Below are positions 49,101 to 57,511 of a stretch of 64,000 bases of DNA, piece after piece. The stretch covers positions 3,534,001 to 3,598,000 of the forward strand of contig NZ_CP141058.1 of assembly GCF_034661175.1 (NCBI RefSeq), in the 5' to 3' direction. Within the stretch, counting starts at the first letter, position 1. Each line of letters begins with the position of its first letter. This stretch comes from Nocardioides renjunii (GTDB taxonomy: Bacteria > Actinomycetota > Actinomycetes > Propionibacteriales > Nocardioidaceae). The notes beneath the pieces were generated by a model, which was not told the DNA's origin, made no database searches, and worked only from the letters and a program-made list of their open reading frames with translations. The translations under genes and the position numbers were made by a program.

Positions 49101-50065
49101 TAGCGGCTGATCCGCGCCACGCCGGTGTCGACGACGTAGCGGATGCCGGGGACTGTCAGCGACGTCTCGGCGACGTTGGTGGCCAGCACGACGCGACGTA
49201 CGACCGAGGAGTGCCTGGAGAAGACCTTGTGCTGGTCGGCCGCACTGAGCCGCGAGTAGAGCGGCACGATCTCGAGCCGGTCGCTCCCGAGGGCGTCGAA
49301 CGCATCGGCGGTGTCGCGGATCTCGCGCTCGCCGGGCAGGAAGACCAGGACGTCACCCGGGCCCTCCGCCGAGAGCTCGCGCACGGCGTCGAGGATCGCC
49401 TCGGTCTGGTCGCGCTGGACGGCCTCGCCCTCCTCGTCGGACTCGGGCAGCTCGAGGAGCGGTCGGTAGCGGACCTCGACCGGGAACGTACGACCCGACA
49501 CCTCGACGACGGGGGCGTCGAAGTGCGCGGCGAAGCGGTCGACGTCGATGGTGGCGCTGGTGATGACGACCTTGAGGTCCGGGCGGCGCGGCAGCAGCCG
49601 CTTGAGGTAGCCCAGGAGGAAGTCGATGTTGAGGCTCCGCTCATGGGCCTCGTCGATGATGATCGTGTCGTACTTGCGGAGGTCGCGGTCGCGCTGCAGC
49701 TCGGCGAGCAGGATGCCGTCGGTCATCAGCTTGACCCGGCTGGCGCGGCTGGTCCGGTCGGTGAACCGCACCTGGTAGCCGACGACGTCGCCGAGCTCGG
49801 TGCCGAGCTCGTCGGCGATCCGCTCGGCCACCGACCGCGCCGCGATCCGGCGGGGCTGGGTGTGCCCGATCAGCTTGCCGCCGCCCGCCGCGCCGGCGCC
49901 GCGGCCCAGCTCCAGGCAGATCTTGGGCAGCTGGGTGGTCTTCCCCGAGCCGGTCTCGCCCGCGACGATCACGACCTGGTGGTCGCGGATCGCCGCGGCG
50001 ATGTCGTCGCGCCGAGCGGAGACCGGGAGCTCGGGCGGATAGATGATCTTCACAACGGGCGCCAT
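46172..50065 (-). CDS. hrpA: ATP-dependent RNA helicase HrpA
   Basis: 1297 residues, the usual full length. Motif I GETGSGKTTQLPKI, Ia GHTQPRRIAARSVAERIADELG, motif II IIIDEAHERS, motif III ITSATIDVDRFA, motif V TNVAETSLTVPGI and motif VI QRSGRCGRVAEG are intact, followed by the HA2/OB-fold and long DUF3418 C-terminal region (from about 640). It unwinds RNA and acts on ribosome collisions or mRNA processing. An insertion rich in Arg/Gly/Ser (RQRQGERSSGRPPATTSRPG) interrupts the HA2 approach. Start at ATG 50065. Confidence 0.95.
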   Translation of the reverse strand: MAPVVKIIYPPELPVSARRDDIAAAIRDHQVVIVAGETGSGKTTQLPKICLELGRGAGAAGGGKLIGHTQPRRIAARSVAERIADELGTELGDVVGYQVRFTDRTSRASRVKLMTDGILLAELQRDRDLRKYDTIIIDEAHERSLNIDFLLGYLKRLLPRRPDLKVVITSATIDVDRFAAHFDAPVVEVSGRTFPVEVRYRPLLELPESDEEGEAVQRDQTEAILDAVRELSAEGPGDVLVFLPGEREIRDTADAFDALGSDRLEIVPLYSRLSAADQHKVFSRHSSVVRRVVLATNVAETSLTVPGIRYVVDTGVARISRYSVRTKVQRLPIEPISQASANQRSGRCGRVAEGIAIRLYSEEDFEARPEFTDPEILRTNLASVILQMASLRLGDIARFPFVEPPDRRNIKAGTDLLEELGALTTEAERQRQGERSSGRPPATTSRPGVRLTAVGKRLARLPIDPRLGRMILEAERLGCLRDVLVIAAALSIQDPRERPEEQRAQADQLHARFKHESSDFLTWLNLWRHVKEQQRELSSSAFRRMCRREFLNYLRIREWQDYESQLRQVAKEMGLDARGSSLTAHSTTENGAAGGAPYDEDGIHQALLSGLLSHVGALEEREKARPGERRPMREYVGARNARFAIFPGSVLKGRNPDFVMSAELVETSRLWARQNAAIKPEWAERLAAHLVKRTYSEPHWSRKRASVMARERVTLYGVPLVADRLVSYGKVDPPLARELFIRHALVQGEWDSRHRFLAENARLLEEAEELEHRARRRDIVVDEHTLFEFYDARVGEDVVSGQHFDQWWKRARQKEPDLLTFDPAMLTHDTAGQVRAHDFPTEWHDSDEAGLTFPISYHFEPGAADDGITIDVPVATLNRVEADDFSWLVPGLREELVTELIRSLPKNLRVAMVPAPNTAREFLAATPPGAEPLLDALERFARSTRSLVIDRDAWDWSKVPAHLRPTYRVVTEEGTEAARGKDLDALKEPLRPTFEQAMADVAADSGVTTSGRTSWTFGTVEESFVQRRAGHEVRGFPALVDEGSSVGLQVLATPEEAAAHHRLGVRRLVLLALGPPTPVDDVLAAAGLDQRAKLALVGSPYPSVGALLEDLRAGLVGDVVDARPTVRDEAAYDALVAAAREAVAGGLPAAVLDVMRVLEAWRATDKAISGRADLMTLPAMTDMRAQVGRLMVDGFVGEAGAGRLRDYPRYLGAVTHRRERLDGQVARDRQLMDQVSDLQESWLHAVAALPAGLPLPQHLREARWLLEEYRVSLFAQHLGTSVKVSDQRIRKVLGRAA

Positions 50066-50093
50066 TCTCGCCCACGGCAGCAACCGGGTTTGC

Positions 50094-50525
50094 TCAGGAG
50101 GTCGAGCCCTCGTCCTCCGGGGGCGTGGTCGGGGGGAGCTGACCCGGTACGCCGCGCGGGCCGCCGGGCATGCCACCGCGGCCGGGACCCCGGTCGTCCG
50201 CCTCGCGCTGCTGCATCCAGCCGCCACGGTCCCGGCCGCCGTCGTCGCCGATGGCGTGCACGGCCGCGAAGCCGAGGCCGCCGACGATGATGCCCGCCAG
50301 CGCCGAGGCGATCAGCGCGGCCAACCCGTAGGACCGGTCGCCGCCCTCGGTCCGACGCAGGCGGCCCAGCCGCTCGCGAAAGCCGCGGCGGGTCACGGGG
50401 TCGGTGGCGTGCGCCTCGGTCGCCGCCGGCGTGGGTGCGGGCGCGGCCGGGTCGGGGGGCGTGCGGAGGGGTGCCGCTCCCTCGGGGCGTACGGGCTGGG
50501 TCTCGTCGTTGCGGTCGTCGCTCAT
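50094..50525 (-). CDS. Small single-pass membrane protein
   Basis: 143 residues. A Pro/Ala/Thr-rich N-terminus (1-45), a charged stretch (RRGFRERLGRLRRTEGGD), one transmembrane helix (LAALIASALAGIIVGGLGFAAV) and an Arg/Gly/Pro/Gln-rich outer tail. No domain is recognised. It lies 28 bp upstream of hrpA on the same strand. Confidence 0.65.
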   Translation of the reverse strand: MSDDRNDETQPVRPEGAAPLRTPPDPAAPAPTPAATEAHATDPVTRRGFRERLGRLRRTEGGDRSYGLAALIASALAGIIVGGLGFAAVHAIGDDGGRDRGGWMQQREADDRGPGRGGMPGGPRGVPGQLPPTTPPEDEGSTS

Positions 50526-50679
50526 GGCACCGAGCCTCCCGCCGGTTGCTGTGCGGCACCTGTGCCGGGCCCGTGAGGAGCCTCCGGAGATCTCGCGGGC
50601 CATGTCGAGGACCCGCCGACGGCTCCGTCCCCGGGGTGGACGCGGCCACAATGGGCCGCGACGGACAAGGAGAACAGAG

Positions 50680-51087
50680 ATGCCCCGATACCTGCTGCTC
50701 AAGCACTACCGCGGCGCCCCCGCCGCCGGCAACGACGTCCCGATGGACCAGTGGGCCCCCGAGGAGGTCGACGCGCACATGACGTTCATGGACGACTTCG
50801 CCAAGCACCTCGAGGAGAACGGCGAGTACGTCGACGGCCAGGCGCTCGCCCCCGAGGGCGCGTGGGTCCGGAGCGAGGGCCCCGGCAAGCCGCCGGTCAC
50901 CGACGGTCCCTTCGCCGAGACCAAGGACCTCATCGCCGGCTGGTTCGTCATCGACGTCGACGGCTGGGACCGTGCTGTCGAGCTCGCCGGCGAGCTGTCC
51001 CTCGCGCCCGGCAAGGACGGCAAGCCGATCCACGAGTGGCTCGAGGTCCGGCCCTTCTACGGCTCACCCACGGCCACCGGCGACTGA
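50680..51087 (+). CDS. YCII-related DGPF-domain protein
   Basis: 135 residues, dimeric alpha/beta-barrel fold. VTDGPFAETKDLIAGWFVIDV carries the defining DGPF motif, and PRYLLLKHYRG starts the fold. DGPF proteins accompany ECF42 sigma factors and are needed for or targets of that sigma in other actinobacteria and Xanthomonas. AGGAG lies 7 nt upstream of the ATG. It is 22 bp before the ECF gene, so both should share a transcript. Confidence 0.92.
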   Translation: MPRYLLLKHYRGAPAAGNDVPMDQWAPEEVDAHMTFMDDFAKHLEENGEYVDGQALAPEGAWVRSEGPGKPPVTDGPFAETKDLIAGWFVIDVDGWDRAVELAGELSLAPGKDGKPIHEWLEVRPFYGSPTATGD

Positions 51088-51109
51088 CCGCGCCGAGGAC
51101 CCTCCCGCC

Positions 51110-52330
51110 ATGGATGCCTTCGACGAGGCGACGCTGCGGCCGCTCGTGCCCGCGGTGATCGGTGTCCTCGTCCGCCGCGGAGCCGACTTCGCGGCGGCCG
51201 AGGACGCTGTCCAGGAGGCCCTGGTCGAGGCATGGCGCACCTTCGGGGGCGGGGACGACGGACCCGGCGGGGACGGCGGGGACGACGGAGCCGGTGCCAC
51301 GGCCGGGCCGCGGGACCTCAAGGGCTGGCTGGTCACGGTCGCGTGGCGGCGGTTCCTCGACGCCGTGCGCTCCGAGTCCGCTCGCCAGCGGCGTGAGGTC
51401 GTCGTGGACGGGCGTCCCGGACCGGGACCCACCGAGGACGCCGACGACACGCTGCACGTGTTCTTCCTCTGCGCCCACCCTGCCCTCACGCCGGCCTCGG
51501 CGGTCGCGCTCACGCTGCGGGCGGTCGCGGGGCTGACGACGCGGCAGGTCGCGGAGGCCTACCTGGTCCCCGAGGCCACGATGGCGCAGCGCATCAGCCG
51601 CGCGAAGCGGACGGTGTCGGGCGAGTCGTTCGACCGGCCCGGCGACCTCGCGACCGTGCGGCGCGTGCTCTACCTCGTCTTCAACGAGGGCTACTCCGGC
51701 GACGTGGACCTCGCCGCCGAGGCGATCCGGCTCACCCGGCAGCTCGTCGAGCTCGCCGGCCCGCACGGCGAGGACCCCGAGACCGACGGCCTGCTCGCGC
51801 TGATGCTGCTGCACCATGCCCGGCGCCCGGCACGCACCCGCGCCGACGGGACCCTCGTGCCGCTGGCCGAGCAGGACCGCGGCCTGTGGGACACCACCCT
51901 GGTCGAGGAGGGCGTGACGGTGCTGCAGTCGGCCCTGTCGCGGCAGCGGCGCGGCGAGTACCAGCTGCAGGCGGCCATCGCCGCCCTGCACGCGGACGCC
52001 CCGACCACGGCCGAGACCGACTGGGTGCAGGTCGTGCAGTGGTACGACGAGCTGCTCGCGCTGACCGGGAGCCCGGTCGTCCGGCTCAACCGGGCGGTGG
52101 CCGTCGGCGAGGCCGACGGGCCCCGCGCGGGCCTCGCCGCCCTGGCCGAGGTCGACCCGGACGTGCCGCGGCACCGCGCCGCGTCGGCGTACCTGCACGA
52201 GAGGGCCGGCGACCTCGCGACGGCCGCCCGGCTCTACGCCGAGGCCGCGGGGCTGGCGACGAACGTCCCCGAGCGCACGCACCTCACCCGGCAGGCCGCG
52301 CGGCTCAACCAGGCCTCCGCCGCGGACTAG
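51110..52330 (+). CDS. ECF42-type RNA polymerase sigma factor
   Basis: 406 residues. Sigma-70 region 2 (AAAEDAVQEALVEAWRTF ... LKGWLVTVAWRRFLDAVR) and region 4 (LTTRQVAEAYLVPEATMAQRISRAKRTV) are followed by a C-terminal extension with TPR-like helices (AAIAALHADAPTTAETDWVQVVQWYDELLALTG to LTRQAARLNQA), which defines ECF42. A 22-residue Gly/Asp-rich insert (GGGDDGPGGDGGDDGAGATA) lies inside region 2, which is unusual. No anti-sigma gene is adjacent; ECF42 factors are thought to be controlled by the extension and the DGPF partner. Confidence 0.93.
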   Translation: MDAFDEATLRPLVPAVIGVLVRRGADFAAAEDAVQEALVEAWRTFGGGDDGPGGDGGDDGAGATAGPRDLKGWLVTVAWRRFLDAVRSESARQRREVVVDGRPGPGPTEDADDTLHVFFLCAHPALTPASAVALTLRAVAGLTTRQVAEAYLVPEATMAQRISRAKRTVSGESFDRPGDLATVRRVLYLVFNEGYSGDVDLAAEAIRLTRQLVELAGPHGEDPETDGLLALMLLHHARRPARTRADGTLVPLAEQDRGLWDTTLVEEGVTVLQSALSRQRRGEYQLQAAIAALHADAPTTAETDWVQVVQWYDELLALTGSPVVRLNRAVAVGEADGPRAGLAALAEVDPDVPRHRAASAYLHERAGDLATAARLYAEAAGLATNVPERTHLTRQAARLNQASAAD

Positions 52331-52382
52331 GCGACAGGCGCCTCACAGCAACCGCACAGGAACGGGCGGCAGGATGCTGTCC

Positions 52383-53111
52383 GTGCAGCAGCTCACCCGA
52401 CCCGACGGCTCGCCGGTGCGGGTGCTCGTCGTCGACGACGAGGTCAACATCGCCGAGCTGCTCGCGATGGCGCTGCGCTACGAGGGCTGGGACCTCGCGA
52501 TGGCCCACACCGGCACCGACGCCGTCTCGACCGCGCGCGACTTCCGGCCCGACGCGGTGGTGCTCGACATCATGCTGCCCGACTTCGACGGCCTCGAGGT
52601 GCTGCGGCGGATGCGGGCCGACGGCAGCGACGTGCCCGTCCTGTTCCTCACCGCCAAGGACGCGGTCGAGGACCGCATCGCGGGCCTCACCGCCGGTGGC
52701 GACGACTACGTCACCAAGCCGTTCTCGCTGGAGGAGGTGGTCGCCCGGCTGCGCGGCCTCATCCGCCGGGGCGGCACCGCCGCGCAGGCCGAGGCCGGCA
52801 ACCTGCTCGCCGTCGGCGACCTCACCCTCGACGAGGACAGCCACGAGGTGCACCGCGGCGGCGACGAGCTCGCCCTGACGGCGACCGAGTTCGAGCTGCT
52901 GCGGTTCCTCATGCGCAACCCCCGCCGGGTGCTGAGCAAGGCGCAGATCCTCGACCGGGTCTGGCAGTACGACTTCGGTGGCCAGGCCAACGTCGTGGAG
53001 CTCTACATCTCCTACCTCCGCAAGAAGGTCGACGCCGGCCGCGAGCCGATGATCCACACCATGCGAGGCGCGGGCTACGTCCTCAAGCCGGCCGCCCGGG
53101 CGGGCCCGTGA
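52383..53111 (+). CDS. OmpR-family response regulator
   Basis: 242 residues from GTG 52383. The receiver domain has VDDE (D18, D19), phospho-acceptor D62 (VLDIMLPDFDG) and K112 (YVTKPF). The DNA-binding winged helix runs from about 150 (LALTATEFELLRFLMRNP to ISYLRKKVDAG). GTG is preferred because CAGGAT ends 7 nt before it; an ATG at 52374 would add three residues. It pairs with the histidine kinase whose start it overlaps. The target is unknown. Confidence 0.92.
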   Translation: MQQLTRPDGSPVRVLVVDDEVNIAELLAMALRYEGWDLAMAHTGTDAVSTARDFRPDAVVLDIMLPDFDGLEVLRRMRADGSDVPVLFLTAKDAVEDRIAGLTAGGDDYVTKPFSLEEVVARLRGLIRRGGTAAQAEAGNLLAVGDLTLDEDSHEVHRGGDELALTATEFELLRFLMRNPRRVLSKAQILDRVWQYDFGGQANVVELYISYLRKKVDAGREPMIHTMRGAGYVLKPAARAGP

Positions 53112-54568
53112 GGCTCTCCGCCACGATGCCCCGCACCCTCACCGCCCGGCTCGTCGCCGTGGCGGTGCTGCTGGTCGCGGTGACGGCGCTCCTCATCGGC
53201 ACCGCCACCACGCTGGCGATGAAGCGCAACCTCGACGCCCAGCTCGACGCCCAGGCGACCGAGTCGCTCGTGCGGACGGTCAATGCACCGCGCGGTGGGC
53301 CGGGCGACGACGGCGGGCCGGACGGTGACGGCGACGGCTTCGACCCCTTCCGCGACATCCTGCGCCAGGACGAGGGCGCCCTGGTCGCCGTGGTGCCCGA
53401 GGAGGGCGAGCTCACCGGCGCCGTGCGGTCGGAGGGCGACGGGGAGAGCTACGGCGTCGCCGAGCCGCTGTCCGAGCGCCAGCTGGAGTCCCTCCACGAC
53501 GACATGCCCTACGCCGAGTACGAGCCGGCCACCGTCCGCATCCCCGAGCTGGGCAGCTACCGCGTGGTGTGCCACGAGGGCGAGGGCGGCTGGGTGGTCG
53601 TCGGGCTGCCCACGGCGGACGTCTCGCGGACGATCTCCGACCTGGTCCGGTTCGAGCTGCTGGCCACCCTCCTGGGCGTCGCCGCCGCCGCCGTCGCCGG
53701 CACGGTCGTCGTACGCCGCCAGCTCGCGCCGCTGCGCGAGGTCTCGGCCACCGCCCACCGGGTCGCCGAGCTCCCGCTGGCCTCCGGGGAGATCGACATG
53801 GCCGACCGGGTGCCCGAGCGGCTCACCGACGAGCGGACCGAGATCGGCCAGGTCGGGGCCGCGCTCAACACGATGCTCGACCACGTCGAGGCGGCGCTGG
53901 GCCAGCGCCACCGCAGCGAGCAGCAGGTCCGGCAGTTCGTCGCCGACGCCTCGCACGAGCTGCGTACGCCGCTGGCGACGATCGCGGGCTACACCGAGCT
54001 GGCCCGCCGCCGGCCCGAGGCCACCGGCACCGCACTGGCCAAGGTCGAGACCGAGTCGGCGCGGATGACGGCCCTCGTCGAGGACCTGCTCCTCCTCGCC
54101 CGGCTCGACGCCGGCCGGCCCCTGGCCCGCGAGCCGGTCGACCTGTCCCGGCTGCTGCTCGAGGCGGTCGACGACGCGCGCGTGGTGGACCCGGAGCGCT
54201 CCTGGCGGCTGGTCCTGCCCGACGCGCCGCTCACGGTGGTGGGTGACGGGGCGCGGCTGCACCAGGTGGTGAGCAACCTGCTGACCAACGCCCGCAAGTA
54301 CACCCCTCCCGGCAGCACGGTCACCGTGACCGGCACGGCCGCGGGCTTCACCGTCCACGACGACGGCCCGGGGTTCCCGCCGGACCTCGCGCCGCGCGCC
54401 TTCGAGCGGTTCGTCCGGGGCGACGCCGCACGCCACCGCGCCGGCGGGGCCGGGCTCGGGCTGTCGTTGGTCGAGGCGATCGTCGCCTCGCACGGCGGCT
54501 CGGTCGCGCTGTCCAGCCGGCCAGGTGGCACGACCCTGACCGTCCGGCTCCCCTCCCCGAGCGGGTAA
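53108..54568 (+). CDS. Sensor histidine kinase
   Basis: 486 residues. Transmembrane helix 1 lies at about 13-35 and helix 2 at about 182-202; the outer loop carries a Gly/Asp-rich stretch (GGPGDDGGPDGDGDG) that may bind cations. A HAMP domain (about 203-265) is followed by the H-box SHELRTPLA with H283, N-box NLLTNARKY and G-box DDGPGF...GGAGLGLS. It phosphorylates the response regulator. The start overlaps that gene (GTGA). Confidence 0.93.
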   Translation: MRLSATMPRTLTARLVAVAVLLVAVTALLIGTATTLAMKRNLDAQLDAQATESLVRTVNAPRGGPGDDGGPDGDGDGFDPFRDILRQDEGALVAVVPEEGELTGAVRSEGDGESYGVAEPLSERQLESLHDDMPYAEYEPATVRIPELGSYRVVCHEGEGGWVVVGLPTADVSRTISDLVRFELLATLLGVAAAAVAGTVVVRRQLAPLREVSATAHRVAELPLASGEIDMADRVPERLTDERTEIGQVGAALNTMLDHVEAALGQRHRSEQQVRQFVADASHELRTPLATIAGYTELARRRPEATGTALAKVETESARMTALVEDLLLLARLDAGRPLAREPVDLSRLLLEAVDDARVVDPERSWRLVLPDAPLTVVGDGARLHQVVSNLLTNARKYTPPGSTVTVTGTAAGFTVHDDGPGFPPDLAPRAFERFVRGDAARHRAGGAGLGLSLVEAIVASHGGSVALSSRPGGTTLTVRLPSPSG

Positions 54569-54589
54569 CCCCGAGTTACAGTTGCCGGC

Positions 54590-55423
54590 ATGAGCCTGAC
54601 CACCCTCACCGACAAGGTCGTCGTCATCACCGGAGCCGGCTCCGGCATCGGCCGCGCGCTGGCCACGCGGGCCGCTCGCGGCGGCGCACTGCTCGCGCTG
54701 TCCGACTGGAACGTCGACGGCCTCGCCGAGACAGTGCGGCTGGCCGAGCAGGCCGGCGCCACCAAGGTGCGCCACGACGTGGTCGACGTCTCCGACCGCG
54801 CCGCCGTGCAGGCCTGGGCGGCCGGGGTGGTCGAGGAGTTCGGTCGGGTGAACCTGGTGGTCAACAACGCCGGCGTCACCCTCACCGGGGACTTCACCGA
54901 CCTCGCCTACGAGGACCTCGACTGGATCCTCGGTGTGAACTTCCACGGCGTCGTCCACGGCTCCAAGGAGTTCCTGCCCCACCTCATCGCCAGCGGCAAC
55001 GGCGCGCTGGTCAACATCTCCTCGCTCTTCGGGCTCGTCTCCGTGCCCGGCCAGTCGGCCTACAACGCCACCAAGTACGCCGTCCGCGGGCTCACCGAGG
55101 CGCTGCGCGAGGAGATGCTGGTGGCGGGCCACCCGGTCACCGTCACCTGCGTGCACCCCGGTGGCATCCGCACCGGGATCAGCCGCAACGGGCGCAAGGC
55201 CGCCGGCCTCGACGGCGCGTCCATCGACGACCTCTTCGACAAGAAGCTCGCCAAGATGACCCCCGACCGGGCGGCCGAGATCATCCTCGGCGGCGCGCTG
55301 GCCGGGAAGGCGCGGGTCCTCGTCGGCCTCGACGCCCACCTCATCCACCACTTCGCCAAGCTCGCGGGCTCGCGCTACCAGGACGTGGTGGCCCGGGTGA
55401 CCTCCCGCATGCCCCTGCGCTGA
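54590..55423 (+). CDS. Short-chain dehydrogenase/reductase
   Basis: 277 residues. VVITGAGSGIGRALA binds the cofactor, NNAGV is present, and S142-Y155-K159 form the catalytic set (NISSLFGLVSVPGQSAYNATK). The C-terminal region with a predicted amphipathic stretch (HLIHHFAKLAGSRY) is common in lipid-oriented SDRs. The substrate is not evident. TACAGT at 54577-54582 ends 7 nt before the ATG. Confidence 0.9.
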   Translation: MSLTTLTDKVVVITGAGSGIGRALATRAARGGALLALSDWNVDGLAETVRLAEQAGATKVRHDVVDVSDRAAVQAWAAGVVEEFGRVNLVVNNAGVTLTGDFTDLAYEDLDWILGVNFHGVVHGSKEFLPHLIASGNGALVNISSLFGLVSVPGQSAYNATKYAVRGLTEALREEMLVAGHPVTVTCVHPGGIRTGISRNGRKAAGLDGASIDDLFDKKLAKMTPDRAAEIILGGALAGKARVLVGLDAHLIHHFAKLAGSRYQDVVARVTSRMPLR

Positions 55424-55429
55424 GCCCTC

Positions 55430-55450
55430 ACCGGGCACTTCGTGCCCGGT
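55430..55450. terminator. Perfect small palindrome, related to the element at 6413
   Basis: ACCGGGCAC-TTC-GTGCCCGGT has 9-bp arms around 3 nt, 6 bp after the SDR stop and 4 bp before the -10 of the next gene. The same arms occur at 6413-6432 and 6497-6516, so it may be a dispersed hairpin as well as a terminator. Confidence 0.7.
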
Positions 55451-55466
55451 CACCTAGGGTCGGGAC

Positions 55467-56045
55467 GTGAGCAGCCACGCCCCCGGGACCCCGATCCGCT
55501 GCGAGATGACCAAGTGGGGCGACCGCCCGCACTGGCGCTTCGACGGGGTCCACCTCGGCTCGGACGAGCACGGCGAGTGGATCGGCTTCCCGCGGGGCAC
55601 GCACAACCAGCGCCCGGGCCACGAGTTCCGCGCCGCGGTCGACGCGGTGACGCTTGTGCGGTCGGACGCCTGGTACCTCGCGACGTTCCAGGCGCCGGGC
55701 ATCTGGTGCGACCTCTACGTCGACGTCACCACCCCGCCCGTCTGGGACGGCGACGTGCTCCGGGCCGTCGACCTCGACCTCGACGTCATCCGGCTCTCCG
55801 ACCCGCTCCCCTCCGGGGTCGTCGGCCAGCCCGGCTACGCCGGCCGCGCGCCGGGCGAGATCTTCGTCGACGACGAGGACGAGTTCGCCGAGCACCAGGT
55901 GTCGCTCGGCTACCCCTCCGACGTCGTCGCCGCGGCGCAGGCCAGCAGCGACGAGCTCGTCGCGGCGGTCCGCGCCGGCCTGCCGCCGTACGACGGCGCG
56001 CACCTGCGCTGGCTGGCCGAGCTCACTCGTCTGTCGATCGCCTGA
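55467..56045 (+). CDS. DUF402 domain protein
   Basis: 192 residues. DAWYLATFQAPGIWCDLYVDVTTPPVWDGDVLRAVDLDLDVI is the DUF402/FomD-like core with conserved aspartates that bind metal in the FomD nucleoside-diphosphate hydrolases. DPLPSGVVGQPGYAG and the EDEDEFAEH-like acidic region follow. A nucleotide-related hydrolase is plausible from the family only. TAGGGT (55455-55460) ends 6 nt before the GTG. The last 23 bp overlap the convergent exporter gene. Confidence 0.85.
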   Translation: MSSHAPGTPIRCEMTKWGDRPHWRFDGVHLGSDEHGEWIGFPRGTHNQRPGHEFRAAVDAVTLVRSDAWYLATFQAPGIWCDLYVDVTTPPVWDGDVLRAVDLDLDVIRLSDPLPSGVVGQPGYAGRAPGEIFVDDEDEFAEHQVSLGYPSDVVAAAQASSDELVAAVRAGLPPYDGAHLRWLAELTRLSIA

Positions 56046-57432
56046 GCGCCCGCCGCTCGGCGCGGGTCATGGCGCGGTAGGGCCCGACCAGGCGAGGCCC
56101 GGCGAGCCGGTTCTCCAGCCGACGCGCCTCGCGCTTGAGCGGCTGGGCGACGTACTCGCCCAGGATGACGCCGGAGGCCAGCGCGATCGCGACCGTGATC
56201 GCGGTCATCAGCGCGAAGATGCCCTGCGAGACGAAGTAGCCGCCGTCGGCCAGGAACGTCAGGCCGCGGTAGATCGAGAGCCCCGGCAGGAACGGCACGA
56301 TCGCCGGCACGGCGACCACCAGCGGCGGCACCCGCACGCGGCCGGCGACGGCGTAGGCGACGAGTCCGATGAAGAAGGCGGCGGCGCCGGCCGCCGCCGC
56401 CCGCCCGAAGCCGCTCGCGGTGACCGCCTGCGAGACGAGGGCGGCCGCCGCGGTCGTCAGCCCGACGGGCAGCACCGCCCGGCGAGGGGCGTACGACGCG
56501 ACGCTGAACGCGGCCGCCGACACGGCCGCCCCGCCGAGGACGGCCGGGAGGTCGGAGGCCCGGACCTTGCCGGGCACCAGCTGGCCGAGCTCGAGGCCGA
56601 GGCCCTCGGCGACGGAGATGCCGAGCGCGACGCCCGCGATGATCCCCGCGGTGGCCATCATCGCCTCGATCAGCCGCGCGCTCGCGGTGAGGTAGAAGCC
56701 GGTGAGCGCGTCCTGCACCGCACCCATCAGCCCGATGCCGGCGAGCAGCAGGATGATGTTGGCGGTCACGACGACCGAGGGGTCGACCTCCACCGGGGAG
56801 GCGGCGACGGCGGCGGCGAGGAGGGTCGCGATGGCCCCGCCGGCCACCTGGAGGTAGAAGAACGGCAGCCGCCGACGGGCCATCACCAGCTGGACCCGGT
56901 CGATGAGGACGGCGGCCACCGCGGCGACGACGGCGACCACCGCGCCGCCGCCGAGGAACACGCCGACCGCCGCCGCCATCACGGCCCACGCGATGGTCAC
57001 CGCCCAGCGCGGGAACGCGTGGCCGAGGGAGACGATCGTCGCCATCCGGGACCGGGCGAGGTAGAGGTCGGCGCGGTCGGTGAGGATGTCGCGGACGAGG
57101 TGGTCGACCGCGGTCAGGTCCTCGTAGTCGATGTCGCGCTGCGTCACGTGGCGGATCATCAGCGTCGGTACGTCGTCGGGCGAGCGCTGGTGGCTCATCG
57201 ACAGCGAGATGAAGGTGACGTCGATGTCGGCCGTGCGCAGGCCGAAGTGGTCGGCCACGGACCGCATGGTGGCCGTCACGTCGGCGGCACCGGCGCCCGA
57301 GGACAGCAGCATCTCGCCGATCCGCAGGCACAGGTCCATCGTCAGGTTGATCTCGCGGGCCCGCTCCGCGGCGGCGCGCGCCTCCTCCTGCTGGCTGCCC
57401 CCCTCGTGGGAGGGCCCGTCGTCGTCACGCAC
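56023..57432 (-). CDS. ThrE-type threonine/serine exporter
   Basis: 469 residues from GTG. The N-terminal soluble ThrE domain (about 28-150) includes LCLRIGEMLLSSGAGAADVTATM, FISLSMSHQ and VDHLVRDI. About ten transmembrane helices follow (AVTIAWAVMAAAVGVFLGGGAVVAVVAAVAAVL to ALMTAITVAIALASGVILG). ThrE proteins export threonine and serine by proton-motive force. A basic C-terminal tail (ERRALRRSTDE) is in the cytosol. Single fused protein, unlike the two-gene ThrE variants. Confidence 0.9.
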   Translation of the reverse strand: MRDDDGPSHEGGSQQEEARAAAERAREINLTMDLCLRIGEMLLSSGAGAADVTATMRSVADHFGLRTADIDVTFISLSMSHQRSPDDVPTLMIRHVTQRDIDYEDLTAVDHLVRDILTDRADLYLARSRMATIVSLGHAFPRWAVTIAWAVMAAAVGVFLGGGAVVAVVAAVAAVLIDRVQLVMARRRLPFFYLQVAGGAIATLLAAAVAASPVEVDPSVVVTANIILLLAGIGLMGAVQDALTGFYLTASARLIEAMMATAGIIAGVALGISVAEGLGLELGQLVPGKVRASDLPAVLGGAAVSAAAFSVASYAPRRAVLPVGLTTAAAALVSQAVTASGFGRAAAAGAAAFFIGLVAYAVAGRVRVPPLVVAVPAIVPFLPGLSIYRGLTFLADGGYFVSQGIFALMTAITVAIALASGVILGEYVAQPLKREARRLENRLAGPRLVGPYRAMTRAERRALRRSTDE

Positions 57433-57475
57433 CGGGCCATGGTGGCACCGGCGGGTGTCGGGCCGTCGGAGGGGT

Positions 57476-57497
57476 GAGCCTCGCCGCGGCGAGGCTC
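57476..57497. promoter_or_regulatory. 22-bp perfect palindrome next to the ybdK-like promoter
   Basis: GAGCCTCGCCG and its exact complement CGGCGAGGCTC form an uninterrupted palindrome, 2 bp before the TAGAGT -10 (57500-57505) that ends 6 nt before ATG 57512. It occupies the -10/-35 spacer, where a dimeric repressor would act. Confidence 0.6.
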
Positions 57498-57511
57498 CCT
57501 AGAGTGGAGGC

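Noticed and set aside
46235..50290. 1351-codon plus-strand frame opposite hrpA
   Set aside because: The hrpA frame has all helicase motifs, while this one is low-complexity and rich in Gly, Arg and Val.
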